64,000 nt of DNA, from contig NC_092568.1 in the NCBI RefSeq assembly GCF_037975245.1, positions 32,334,501 to 32,398,500 on the forward strand, given 5' to 3'. Under the pieces are notes generated by a model. The model saw only the letters and a program-made list of their open reading frames with translations. It was not told the DNA's origin and did not search any database. Numbering within the stretch: the first letter of the stretch is position 1; each line of letters starts with the position of its first letter. Below are positions 39,201 through 50,600 of this stretch, piece by piece. This DNA is from Apostichopus japonicus (taxonomy: Eukaryota > Echinodermata > Holothuroidea > Aspidochirotida > Stichopodidae). Position numbers and translations under genes: made by a program.

Positions 39201-41569
39201 GTGTACAGTGTCGGTAAGGTGGGTTGACGTAGTAATAAAGCACCAAAGTATGGTGAATGAACTCCAAATCAAATTATTTAATGTTTTAAAAATAATGAAT
39301 ATTTATTATTGTTTTCCATTGTAATTTACATATGTGATTATCAACTTTACAGAGTCTTGCTTGCTATCATTTTGCCTGGTTTTATTATTCTCTACGTAAA
39401 ATCATTGAATGTTTTTAAAATAATGAATATTTCTTTTTGTTTTTCTATTGTAATTTACATATGTTATTATCAACTTTACAGAGTCTTGCTACGATCATTT
39501 TGCCTGGTTTTATTATTCTCTCCGTCAAATCATTGAATATTTTTAAAATAATGAATGTTTCGTATTGTTTTGAAATGAAATGAAATGAAATGGGGTGTAG
39601 CACAAACCCATCCATATTATAATGGTTCGGTCCGATGGCATTGCGCAAGCGCAATAGCATCACGTCGTCCAATTCAACGTTAGGAAAAAGTTGGCGATTT
39701 CTACGACAAAAACATTTTTTCCCGTGAAAAATATGTATGCACGCTGGTTCCAGTCAGTTTTAAACGTGTTTCCAGATACACTCTGATAACATCAATTGTA
39801 TTTGATGGTATTTTAAACTTGTTGTCTTGAGTTGTCTTGAGTTGTCGTGAGTTGTCATGAAATCGGCCTGTTGACGCTAATTAGTGTGACCCAGATATAC
39901 TGTACCTATAACTGAATAACTTAAATATACAATTGTGAGAGAACGCATTCTGGGTAGCCTTGGAATTTCACAAAGAAGATCATTCCTGTGCAAAGAAATT
40001 AAAATGATTGGTACTACTTAGTACTTACCCTCAGTTCTACTGTTCTTGCTCTAATGTTGAACCTGATTTGAAGCTTTAAATGTTCCACTACAGGAGTGAA
40101 AATTTTCATCCAATTTTCTTTTAATGGGGTGTATCTGTTTGGTGGTACAGCAATTTTTCTAACTTCTTTTGAGTTTTCCTGAATAAAAGTAAAATTAAAA
40201 AGAAATAATGTCTTACTATTAATTGGCAAAATACTTCTTCACAATTTGACTGACAACCAGTGCAGAACCAGTGTGGTGCCTACAGTGAAGTTTGTATTGG
40301 TAGCATATCTGAATGGGTTAAGTCGGTACAAATCCTACTAGAGGACATAAATGCCAACCAAGTGCTACGAAGTTTGATCAAGAGTATAACTTATTAGTTA
40401 ACAAAACAAGAGCTAGTAAGCTTGCCTTTGAAACAGTCTAGACTAGGGGACAAACTAAAACGAATGACAGTGAATGACCGAATGACAATTGACTTTGTAC
40501 AGGGTTAATTATCATTTGCGAATGACTGCGAATGACAGCGAATGACAGCGAATGACAGCGAATGACAACGAATGACAACGAAGGACAGTGTTGAGAAGAG
40601 ATGGAATGATTAACGGAGTGGAGTAAATGCGGGTTATTGGTTTTCTGCGCAAAAATGATTTGAGGAAAATCGCATGTTACGTGGTTGCAGGGTTTTGGTG
40701 TAATTTACGGATAGAAACCACAGGGAAAGTTTTTGTGTGAGAATGCGCTTGAGTGCTGTGCTTTTTACCTTTGTAGATTTATGTAGAAAGATAACTGAAG
40801 CCGTTTCAAGATTATAGTATTGTTAGTTTCTAACAATTAATTTCGGAAAAATGACGTTAAATTTACTTTTTAAAATCAGACTTTCAATTTCGCTTACTAT
40901 AAGGTGCGTATTTATCTTGTCCGTACTTTACTAGATCTAGATACCCACGAAGTCTGAACTGTGATATCCAGTTGAAGCAAATGTCTGTGCTGTCATTACT
41001 GTCATTCGTTTTAGTCAACGCAATTTTTAGTGTGTACAACATATTGTCATTCGTTATGTGTAACGCAATTGTCATTCGTTTTAGTAACACCCTAGACTAG
41101 GTGCATGCACACCTAGTGTAGACTTTCAAAGATGTGGGTGATCTCTGATCTGTATGGTTATGAACCATGCATTTATGCATTCAAGTTTATCAGGAACCCA
41201 TAATATTTCAGTAATGGGCAGAATGCAAATTCATAGACCAAAGATCAATGCGTTCAAAGTGCGTACAGTAAGTTTAAGTTATGTAGGCTACACACCATTC
41301 CATTAGGTACGATTTGTTGCGCAATCGGCCAAACTCACACTAACCTACACTATACGTACCAATAATTTATTTCCTTGCAGTGGTGGAAACTGTGGCCGTT
41401 TCTTTGATTCTTTCCCAGAAACGACATCCATTTTCTCCTCTTCGACCTTCCTTTTTCTTCCTTTCTTTTTTGTCACTTGGATGAAGCCATCTGTGTCTTT
41501 AGAAGGATCAGATTCTTCCATTTGTTCTGACGTTTCTGGAAGTGTGGTCTCTTCTGCGGAGGCTGCCAT
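36250..41569 (-). CDS. PNO1: PNO1, KH-domain 40S ribosome assembly factor (6 exons)
   Basis: PNO1 (yeast Pno1/Dim2) binds pre-40S particles near the 3' end of 18S rRNA and works with the Nob1 nuclease and the dimethylase in nucleolus and cytoplasm. Exons on the minus strand: 41569-41360, 40178-40029, 38716-38633, 38390-38330, 37971-37783, 36317-36250. Total 762 nt, 253 residues plus stop (human: 252). The start ATG at 41569 has A at -3 and G at +4; the open frame extends upstream only from a TTG. Residues 1-70 are acidic/basic and variable (GFIQVTKKKGRKRK). From 71 on it tracks the family closely: NRYTPLKENWMKIFTPVVEH, DFVKAFILGFDVEDALALLR, KGDHLSRAIGRIAGSGGKTK, HILGSFQNIKIARTAICNLI. The C-terminal KH domain spans about 172-230 and the protein ends RSAERF. 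Introns 1 and 2 each hold an 8-bp-TSD transposon. SPAST is tail-to-tail; KPTN is divergent. Confidence 0.96.
38910..39892. mobile_element. Foldback transposon with about 280-bp inverted arms (PNO1 intron 2)
   Basis: The arms, 38910-about 39185 and about 39597-39892, are inverted copies ending GGTCACACTAATTAGCG. AGATATAC occurs at 38902-38909 and 39893-39900, a perfect 8-bp TSD. The arms share TTGCGCTTGCGCAATGCC and GTTTTAAACTGA-type stretches. The spacer has two direct repeats of about 128 bp (from about 39290 and 39418; TTACAGAGTCTTGCT in each). It is 983 bp with no transposase. hAT-like by TSD length, with foldback-type long arms. Confidence 0.88.
40447..41092. mobile_element. hAT-like element with CGAATGACA arrays (PNO1 intron 1)
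   Basis: The ends are GGGACAAACTAAAACGAATG and, inverted, GGGTGTTACTAAAACGAATG. TAGACTAG at 40439-40446 and 41093-41100 is a perfect 8-bp TSD. Near the left end CGAATGACA is repeated in near-tandem about eight times (to about 40590); near the right end its complement TGTCATTCG recurs at least twice. Such subterminal arrays are typical transposase binding sites. It is 646 bp and non-coding. Confidence 0.88.
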
Positions 41570-41829
41570 TTTGATTTTGCCATACAAGATATGGAACGCC
41601 AAATAAGTGGCATGAGAGAAATGAGATTGCCCAAAATATATCGAAAAGAGAGAACTGAGATTTGAATTCGGGTTATTTCATGCTTCAAATATTCATTAAA
41701 CTCGGACACAAAGATGCTGAAGATATGGAGAAGGAAAAAATATGGAATTATAGAATTGCTAAGTTTTTTTCCCTTTCTTTGTCATATTAATCATATATGA
41801 AAATGGAAAGCAGCGTCAGTTGTCAGAGT

Positions 41830-42370
41830 TTACCAAGGATATTTGACAGTATTGATTGGAATTTTCTGTATCATACTTTGCAATTGTTCAGTTTGTCATG
41901 AGCATAATTCGATAGACTAAAGCATTTATTTGAAATGTTCTGTGTGGGTGTTAAACTATGGAGTGTCTACCGCTTTTTCTCAGTTGAAAGGAAAATGCGT
42001 CAAAGCTGCCCCTTGAGTCCTTATCTCTTTTTGCTCTGTGCAGAAAATATGTTAACCTTACAATTACGAGCTGACCGTATATTTGTTGGTTACGGGATTG
42101 GTGACGTTAAAATTTAAATCTCAATGTATTCGGATAATACAACTTTTTTACTTGATGATAATGATATCTCATTAAAATGAATTATTTAAATTTGAACGAT
42201 TTTTACAGACTTTCGGGTCTGAAAGTAAACTTTAGCAAATCAAGAATTTTCCATTGGTGGCATATGGAACATTTTCAGAATGTTCTGCCTCATTTAAAAT
42301 ATCTCACGTTTCTTCGAGTTACCATAACTAGTGATAGGGATGACTTTAAGCCTTGAAAGCAAGCTGTGAA
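41830..42370 (+). mobile_element. L1/Tx1-like LINE reverse transcriptase relic
   Basis: The plus-strand pieces read GIFDSIDWNFLYHTL, RQSCPLSPYLFLLCAENML, SMYSDNTTFLLDDND and GSESKL..KSRIFHWW. They correspond in order to reverse transcriptase blocks around (A)FDxIxWxFL, RQGCPLSPYLF, YADD and the SGLKxNxxKT region of L1/Tx1-type LINEs. The catalytic YADD box is changed to YSDN and there are frameshifts and stops, so it is inactive. Confidence 0.75.
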
Positions 42371-43206
42371 AGTGCACCTAATAAATCAAGTTGGTGACTA
42401 GACAAGCGTCATCTCGAGTCACATATTTGTTGATTTTGATGCTACAATTGTTTCAATACTGCAATTGATTTTGATATATCCAATCATTTTGACTTGCGTG
42501 TATTTTCATTCTTCGATTGCTTATATTGGTAATATTGTTATTTATACTATAACATTTGAAATTGCGATTGTGTTTTATCCGATGGATGTTACTACGCTTG
42601 GTGAAGTTGCAACATCGGTTACGTTTTTGCACTTTGTGCGAGCCATACTTCACCTTCTCATACAAGTTTCTAGCAGACGACGGTTCAAGGAACACGGTTG
42701 TTGTTGAATGCATTGATCAACGGGTAGCTGAGCCTAACAGCGGAAGAATAAATTAGAACTTAGAATAGAAACTCAAGACACAATTATATCTGTTGTTGCA
42801 AAGAAAAGTTGTAAGACGCATCGTTTCATCCAAGAAAGCCCTTTTAGCCATACGTTAGCTGTACTAGTAAACCATTCAATTCCGTATCTTTACTGTAAGC
42901 AAGAATGAGATTGCCCTTGCCTATGCTAAGTGTTTAGACCTAGGCTAGACATAAACTGCCACACGTTACTGTTAGTATGTTACTTCACCGACGAACACTA
43001 GCTTACTCTAGACATTACACGGCTGTCAACGGAAAGGCAATGTAGACCATCAACTGTGTAGGACCCCTCATAATAGCTGTACAGACCTAGCTGATGTTGC
43101 TTGCACTTTGGAATAGCCTAGTGCTGTAGCCTAAGTGACAGTAACACTCACTGAGTAACAGTATCCCCAAACAGTAGGCCTATATGTATGTATCTATGTA
43201 ATTTAG

Positions 43207-43295
43207 ATCCTCCTGCAAGCTGGGGGCAGGAACTCGCGAAGAGGCCATCATTGGCTTATCAAGCCGCAAGCTGACCGAAGTCAGTCTCTTAGATT
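43207..43295 (-). repeat. Dispersed repeat of about 85 bp, copy 2
   Basis: Inverted copy of the 25364-25450 repeat: AGATCCTCCTGCAAGC..., CTCGCGAAGAGGCC, CATTGGCTTATCAAGCCGC, GCTGACCGAAGTCAGTCTC. Clear TIRs or a TSD could not be defined. Confidence 0.7.
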
Positions 43296-43401
43296 CATAT
43301 ATCAGTGAATGCCATCTGTGGCAAGACATAGCATCATGTCTGTAACTTAAGAAGTCAAGTATGCACCCTTGATAAGTTTTGTGAAGTCACTGTTTCCTAA
43401 A

Positions 43402-44211
43402 GGTATCCAGTCAAAACGTCCCTTTACCAAAACGTCCCCGCTTTTTTGAGACTAAAAGGTCCCGGCTTTTTGCCAAAACGTCCTCACAGTCAAAACGTCC
43501 CCATGAGTCAAAATGCCCCCGCTTTTTTAATCAGTTGGAATGCAAGTGTCGATGTTTTTAGTTCAAATCAAAGAGTAAGGATAAGTAAAGTTTTGGTTGA
43601 CAACACAGATTTTAGGAGTGGGAAGTGCTGGTTATGAGGGCAAAAACATTTTTCAGTATAATTTTCTGAGGTAAGATAATATAAATATAAAAGGGAATGC
43701 ATGAGGGCTGAAGGGTAATAGGATTTTTTAAACACAAGTTGGTTTCTCAATGAATATATACGATATTGAGGGAAGGGAATAGAAAATGTTTTTTTTGTGT
43801 TTACGTACAACAAGTTACTTTTGGAATATGCGAGATGGGTTAGATGAAAGTGATATATAGTTTCCTACAGCACATACGTTTATTTTTTTTTATTTTATAG
43901 TATATGCATCCAAATTCTTTTTTAATTCCTCTTGTATAAAATTTTTTGTTTTCCTTAATTCGTTAATTCACTGAAAAACATAAAGCGTATACCTTTTTCA
44001 TACCAAATATTATTAAATGATATGAGCGCCTGTAATCCAACTTGCATGCCGATAACTTAGCCAAATTATAACTTAAAATTAATATATGTTCACTACTGTG
44101 AATGAATGTGATAGACTGGGACGTTTTGACTTACGAGGACGTTTTGACCAACGAGGACATTTTGACCAAAAGCGGGGACGTTTTGGTACGAGGACGTTTT
44201 GAATGGTAAAC
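43402..44211. mobile_element. 8-bp-TSD element with AAAACGTCC arrays, upstream of KPTN
   Basis: The ends are GGTATCCAGTCAAAACGTCC and, inverted, GTTTACCATTCAAAACGTCC (16 of 20 match). TTCCTAAA at 43394-43401 and 44212-44219 is a perfect 8-bp TSD. Both ends carry several copies of CAAAACGTCC and CCCCGCTTTT within about 120 bases. The AT-rich centre encodes nothing recognisable. It is 810 bp. hAT-like by TSD; P and Merlin elements also make TSDs near this length. Confidence 0.87.
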
Positions 44212-44613
44212 TTCCTAAACACTTCGTGGTGACTGCCTCTTTCGTATAGGCCTAGGGCCTATACATCGCACATACTTAAAGAAGGTTACAGCATGCAACC
44301 CAGTGATTAAATCATCACCAACTAACATATTTGCAACCATGTCAGTGTGCCATAATCATAGCCATGTTTTGAAATAGTATGCCAGCATTTAATCAATATT
44401 TCCTAGGCCTACAGCTACAAAGGCAACATTTGCATTACAATATTCTAGTTGTAATAGATACAAGTTGTATTGAAATCACTGTAAATTTGAATCATTACAT
44501 TTACCATCTTTACTAAAATGGGTAAAAATACTTCATTTTTTCAACTGGCCTATGACGATTGCTATTGGTATATTTTCAGCTTGAATGATGGGACATTGAC
44601 ACTTCTAAGTACC

Positions 44614-47600
44614 ATGGCTTTATTGCAGAAGACTGATCCCCACTCATACTTTTTCCATGAGGCTCATTTTGCAAGTTTACCGCACAAAAGCAATGTTTAC
44701 CTACTAGCAAACTTGAGGACTGCAAGTGGATACAGCAAGGTTTTGGTAGCACCAATCAAAGGAAAGGCAGTTACAGTGGAGTATATGCAGAGCAGAGGGG
44801 AATTCAAGCCTGAAGAGGTTGAATTTGCATACATCCCTGGTAAGATATTTACAATATATGAATGTAATGAATTTATTAACATCCATAAGTTTCATGATGA
44901 CTAGCCTAGTTACCATCTTGTCAAATGTATGGAGACTAGATGAAACTGTGTGGATGTGAAATATTCCAAATGCAAAGGAAGATATCTGAAGGTGTGCAAT
45001 TAGCTAATGGTTAATAGCCCCTCCCTAGATGCTAGAGCCCTATTCTGTGTACCTTTGTTTCCCGCAGAGATTTTTCTTTTCACAGTGACATACATTATCT
45101 ATTGTAGGTGGTGGAAATTCAAACATGCTGATTAATTTATTCTGAATAATAAGCATCTTGAATCAGGTCAAATTTTTGTTACCTGATTAGAAGTAAAATT
45201 GGGAAGATCACTTATTGAAGTAAACAGTATAAAGTAACTGATTAATAAAGTAACTGATGAAATGTTACCCTGTAGTTCATGATATAAACAAGGGGCTAAT
45301 AGCCTGTGGTTCTTGGTAATGTGACAAGCACACCACTTATAGCTATGAAGATTTCTTACTTTCCAACTGTTATATTTGAGAATATATTTAATGTTTCTTA
45401 ACATGGTATTCTCTCCTACAGATAATGCTGAACTAATTGCAATCCACAGCTTCTGTAAATCAAAAGACGAAGGACTTGTGATAGCTGTTATTCTAGTAAA
45501 GGTAAAATATCTTCATTCGATTACAAAGCAAGGCTCAGTACTGATCAATGTTAATAACACAACTGATCTGGGATTAAACACTCAGGAATGAAAACTGGGG
45601 CTTTGTTAAAAATTTTGACATAATTTGTTTGCATGACTTTGATTTTAATGAGCAAAATTGTTACTACTTATAGTATGTAATTATTCATAGGATGGGGTCA
45701 ATGACAATGGAAAGAACTTCTTGTTCATACCATTGTTCCTTTACTTTTATTAAATTTATATTTTCTCAAAAGACGGTATGTACTCACTTTTGCGGTATAT
45801 AAGGTATGCTCTTACATTTGCAACACTGTGCCAGGCCATTTTTTATAGACAGCTTATAAACAGCTTAGTCACAATTCATGTTTGGAACTCTTAAACAATG
45901 AACATTGTATACAGTAATACTTCCGAGTTTGACTTTTGTATATACAAGTTTTCTTTGTAGATATTCCAGGTTTTTGCAAAGCTTTTTAATATTGTCTGTT
46001 AATAAACTAGTATCACATATTTTAGGAAATAGAAGTTTTCTGCCAATTCTTTTTCCCTCTACCCCTACCCATCTCAGGATTACAATGCTGCTAAACCTAC
46101 CTACTGTTTGAACATTTATCGCCCTTGGGAGTCTGGCTCAGAATTCAATGTGGAGAGTATTTCAAGTAAGCACAGTCCACCAGATAACGGTAGCACAGTA
46201 ATTGATGACACAGAAAGTCAAAGAAATTGTGAACATTGTTAGTTTAATAATGGTCACCCTGTCTTGTCCTGTAACCTATGTTCAAACTAGAGGTGCAAGC
46301 TACGCAAATTACGCAATTTATGTCAACAAATGCTTCAGAGCGAGCAATAAAGCAGACTTTAAAAATTGATGATATGTGACTTTGTTTCCAGCTTGCATTT
46401 TTAAGTGATGTGGAAATTACAGCAATCCCCATCTTGTATTGCCATGACAGCAAGCATTAAACAGATCAATTCAAGTTGTAACTAATAGTCCATTTCCTCC
46501 ATGGTTAGCAGTTAATATTTTTTTTCTAAAAATCTCTCAACAGAAAATTTTTGCACTCTTGAGTTGGATTCCATTCCATATTTCATTTTCAGTGGCTTGT
46601 AAGTATTGAAATATACAGTAAACATATATAGGTGTATCTAAGCACATATAGTGATTAGTATACACCAGCAGTGACAACGGTTCAACTTTAATGTACATAC
46701 TTAAAGGGTGTGAAGACTCGCGCAAAAGAAACGTCTAATGCCGGTAATGTGACCTAGTTTCGAATGAGGTGTAACAGAATTGTTAGACACCACCATCGAT
46801 CCCAGGAAATACACACACACAGCTTGCTACCATCGGTAATTAGACACAAGTGTACAGTCAAGACAGACAGCTGCGGTCAATATCCACAGCACAATACAGC
46901 GATGGACATCTCAGGTCCAGCTAAAGATAACAAGGTCTCATGTTTCATTACTGTACTGTCTGCATTTTGTAGCGACACAAGAAAGACATCACTTGCAAGC
47001 AACAGAAAGTTAACTTTTGCAGATGGCCGCACGCGGTATGGGGCGAGTCTTCAATACCTTTAATGGAATGTTATAATACATCAAAAAGCATAGAATTGAT
47101 TAGGAATATATATCTAAATAATTTCATGTTCATTGCTACATGCGTAATATCATTCCACCTCCTGCCAGATTCTTGAAAATAAATATTGCAATCTTCTAGA
47201 AAGATACTACGAAATATTTTGATCTCACCAAAGTAGAAGCAGTTAGAGCTTATAATTAGCTTTATCAATAATAGTTTTGCTGCAATTATCATATCCAAAG
47301 TACAGTAGATTAAGTTAGCTAGACTTAGGTGCAATGGCTGTAATAGTTTTGTAGACTAAGGTAATAAGCACTGATGTTTTGTTTTGAAAAAATTCATTTT
47401 CACCACATAAATTTTACTCAAGTTTATTTGTGGTAAGTAACTGTGATGTTAACATAACAAATGAAGAAGTTGCATGAAGCATTTTAAATTTGATAACAGT
47501 TTGTGTCCATCATTACATGTTGTGAATGTAAATATTGAGATATGGTGTTTTTGTCCTTGAGGGCCTACTGTTCTCTATATTGTGCTTGCATTGCTTGTTG

Positions 47601-50600
47601 CACACTAGCACATTTGCTTGTAATAGCATGCCACCTATGTGGTTATCTAGTTTGTAACTTTGACAATAAACAAACCCAACTTTGCAAGTTTCAAGTGACT
47701 CACTTTGATGTTGCTATCCAGTTTTGGGTTAAGTCTGACATGAAATGTATCTTTATCATGTAATATTACCAGAAATATTTTATGTTTATTCTTTCTCTTA
47801 TTGAAGTATAACTAATGAAAAGGAAGACAGAGAAGGGGTAATTCTACTCAGCAACAGCAATAATCAAGTTGTAGTTTATAGAGAGGTTTGTTTATCATTC
47901 ATGATTTCTGCATAATATCAGGTTTTGGCATTATGGATATTACTTTATTAGCCACAGTTTTGAAAGAAAAATGGAAAAATCAATTTGTCAACAAATTTGA
48001 GAAAAATTCTCAATAATGCAAATTTTATAGGTATAAGTTGAACAGAAAATTTCATAGACCTTTTGAGTTATGAAGAGCTGATGGTGAGGTCATAATCATT
48101 TCACCAGCGTAGATAAAAAAGAGTGAATTTCCACAAAGTATCTGGATTCCTTTGATGGGAGTGCCAGGTAGCATCTTTACAAATCTTTATATTCGTCATC
48201 TCGTCAGGGTCCTCTCTTAATTGATTCATCAGTGAGAAGTTTAAAAGTTATTCTGAGATGAGTTATCCATGGAGAAACTCTCTTCAATTTCAATCAATTA
48301 TGAAATGCAATGAAATACTTTGAGAATAGCAAAAAGGTTTGGCATCAAAGAGAGACACTTGAAGAATATGTTCTATGAGATCAATGTGAGTTAATTCTAG
48401 ACAATGTCATGGAGATACATATGCATTTCATGGTAACTCTTGAATTTATACTAGGGTGTGATTCTGCTTTTTTTGCGCAGGATGCAGAAGTTCCTAACAG
48501 ATGGATTCGATACGATGGCCCGGATGCCTTCCCGGAATTTCATGATTTGCCAAGTGTGTAAGTGATTTCAGGAGTTTCAGGTATAAAAACAGTTTTGGAA
48601 TAATTTGGATCCTTTTCAGCATGCTAACATGTTTTGGCAATATGGACTTGCTTTTACAAAGCATATATTTGCTCCTGGATTGTGGATATCTGCTTGATAA
48701 ACAGGATAGGAAGGAGCGAGATTGTATGCCCTGCATGAACTGTAGCAGAAATTTAACAAAGGAGCCTGTTCCTCTGTGATTTGTAATAAACTATCAGTGT
48801 ATTTACATTGGGTACTAAAGTTAGTGAGAATATGTAAATAACAAATGCTTTATTGTTTATTTTTATGCCACTAAGATCATCGTATTTACTGCATTATTAC
48901 ACAGAAGTGTCTAATTAAGTATTATTCCACACAGGGTTATAGCTAGGAGATTGTGAGTGCTGGTTAAATAAATTTGCGAAGCGAAGCTCTCGCATCTCAC
49001 GGCCGGGGTCCAGGGGCCCGCTTAAGGGCCCCTGGTGGGGTCCAGGGGCAACGCCCCGGTGGGGGTCGAGGAGGCGAAGCCCCCTGAAGCCAGAGGGTTT
49101 TCCCCTTTTTGTAAGGGTTTGGAGGGCTAATTTTTATACCATTTTCTTCTAATTTTATCATTCGAAGTTTTATACATTCGAAGTACAAAGTACAGCTAGA
49201 CTTCGTTTTACACTGATTTTAGCTTACTTTTCATGATGATTTTTGCTACTTTTCAGATTTACAATTGGTAAATAACAGAAAAAGGTGACGTTATTATCAT
49301 GTTTTACGGCAAGGAAAAGATAAATTTGTTACTTTTGTTGTATTTCACAAGCATTTTACTATTTTTTTGTGCCGGCCAGTGGACTGTTTATTCAATCCCA
49401 ATGCCGGCCGGCAGGCATGAGTGGCGGTTACCACCGGCCGCCGCCGGCCGGCGTGGCTATAACCCTGATTCCACACCAGATGATCAGACCTGTACATTAC
49501 TCACAGGAAGATAAGGACTCTTCTCCTACAAACATCTCTTGTATCTCTTGTAACCTACCATACACTTGCATTACTACAAAAGTGTCATTTGTTGGGATTG
49601 TTTTACTTAGTTTTTATGTTTTGTTTCGAAATTGTCTTTTAGAAAAAGAAACTGTTTGTAAATGAATCTGCAAAATTATGTTGAATTACAGGATCTTGTG
49701 GTTCCATAGTAAGAATCTAGATAGTAACCAACGGCTTACTGCAATGGGTTGTCAAGATGGTTACCTAAGACTCTGTCTGGTGTCCCTGGAATCAAATAGT
49801 AAGTGTAAGGTTTCTACTAATCAGCTGTTGCACCTATCTTAGCACAGGGTCAGAGTAAACACAAAAACATTGAATATCTCCCTTCCAATTAGTATATGGA
49901 CTAGGAAATCACTCTTCAATTGTATTGAATGATTTTAGGCAGAATTTTAGTGTTTATCTGCATATTCAAACAAAATGTAAAGTTTTGTGAAGTTGCAATT
50001 GTAGTGCTGTCCTCTCGTTTCTTGTGTAGGTTCTGAATAAAGGTAATTTCATATTTTGTGTTTTTATACTAGGTAGTACTGCCACATTAACTGACAAACC
50101 TCAGCTCTTTAATTGACCTTTCTCAAAATGCACCCTTCTTAAAAGTGATACTGCATTGTAACCTGCACTGATGGTTTTTGCTTTTAATAAGATAACTAAC
50201 TCAAATATTTGCCTGAAGTTATGCTTTGATGACTGTGCATATCATTTCACCTGTATAAACAGCTGTCGAGAAAGAATGGGAGTTCCAGCATGATAGCGCC
50301 ATCACCTGTGTTGTTCTCTTCACACCCGAAAGCTGTCAAGCACCTGCCGTTTTACGGGATGGCGGATCTGCCTCAGCCGAGTCACAATTCCATCTGGTAG
50401 TGACCAGTGCAATGGAAATATCGGTGGTATACAGGTAAAGGGAACTTTCAAAGTAAGAGCGAGTCTCTGCTATTATCAGATAATCTTGTAAGTTTGTAGG
50501 AACATAGAGTACACAGTGAAAGAATAAATAAAGAGTTACAGAGAGCATAAATCAATGTATAGTTATTACTGTTAGAAGGTAGGACCAAGAGCAGCTAAGG

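Larger units (their letters stand above)
41570..44613. other. Divergent PNO1/KPTN intergenic region
   Basis: This contains the two promoters, neither resolved, an LTR-less reverse transcriptase relic (41.8-42.4 kb), a dispersed repeat (43.2 kb) and an 810-bp transposon ending about 400 bases before the KPTN start. No TATA box or CpG island is obvious. Confidence 0.5.

Noticed and set aside
41570-41602. Longer N terminus for PNO1
   Set aside because: The extra 11 codons start at TTG, not ATG; the ATG at 41569 has a strong context and gives the expected length.
44518-44613. Upstream in-frame ATG for KPTN
   Set aside because: It has a fair context, but the 32 added residues resemble nothing in kaptin, and the 44614 start reproduces the human N-terminal length. 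It cannot be fully excluded.
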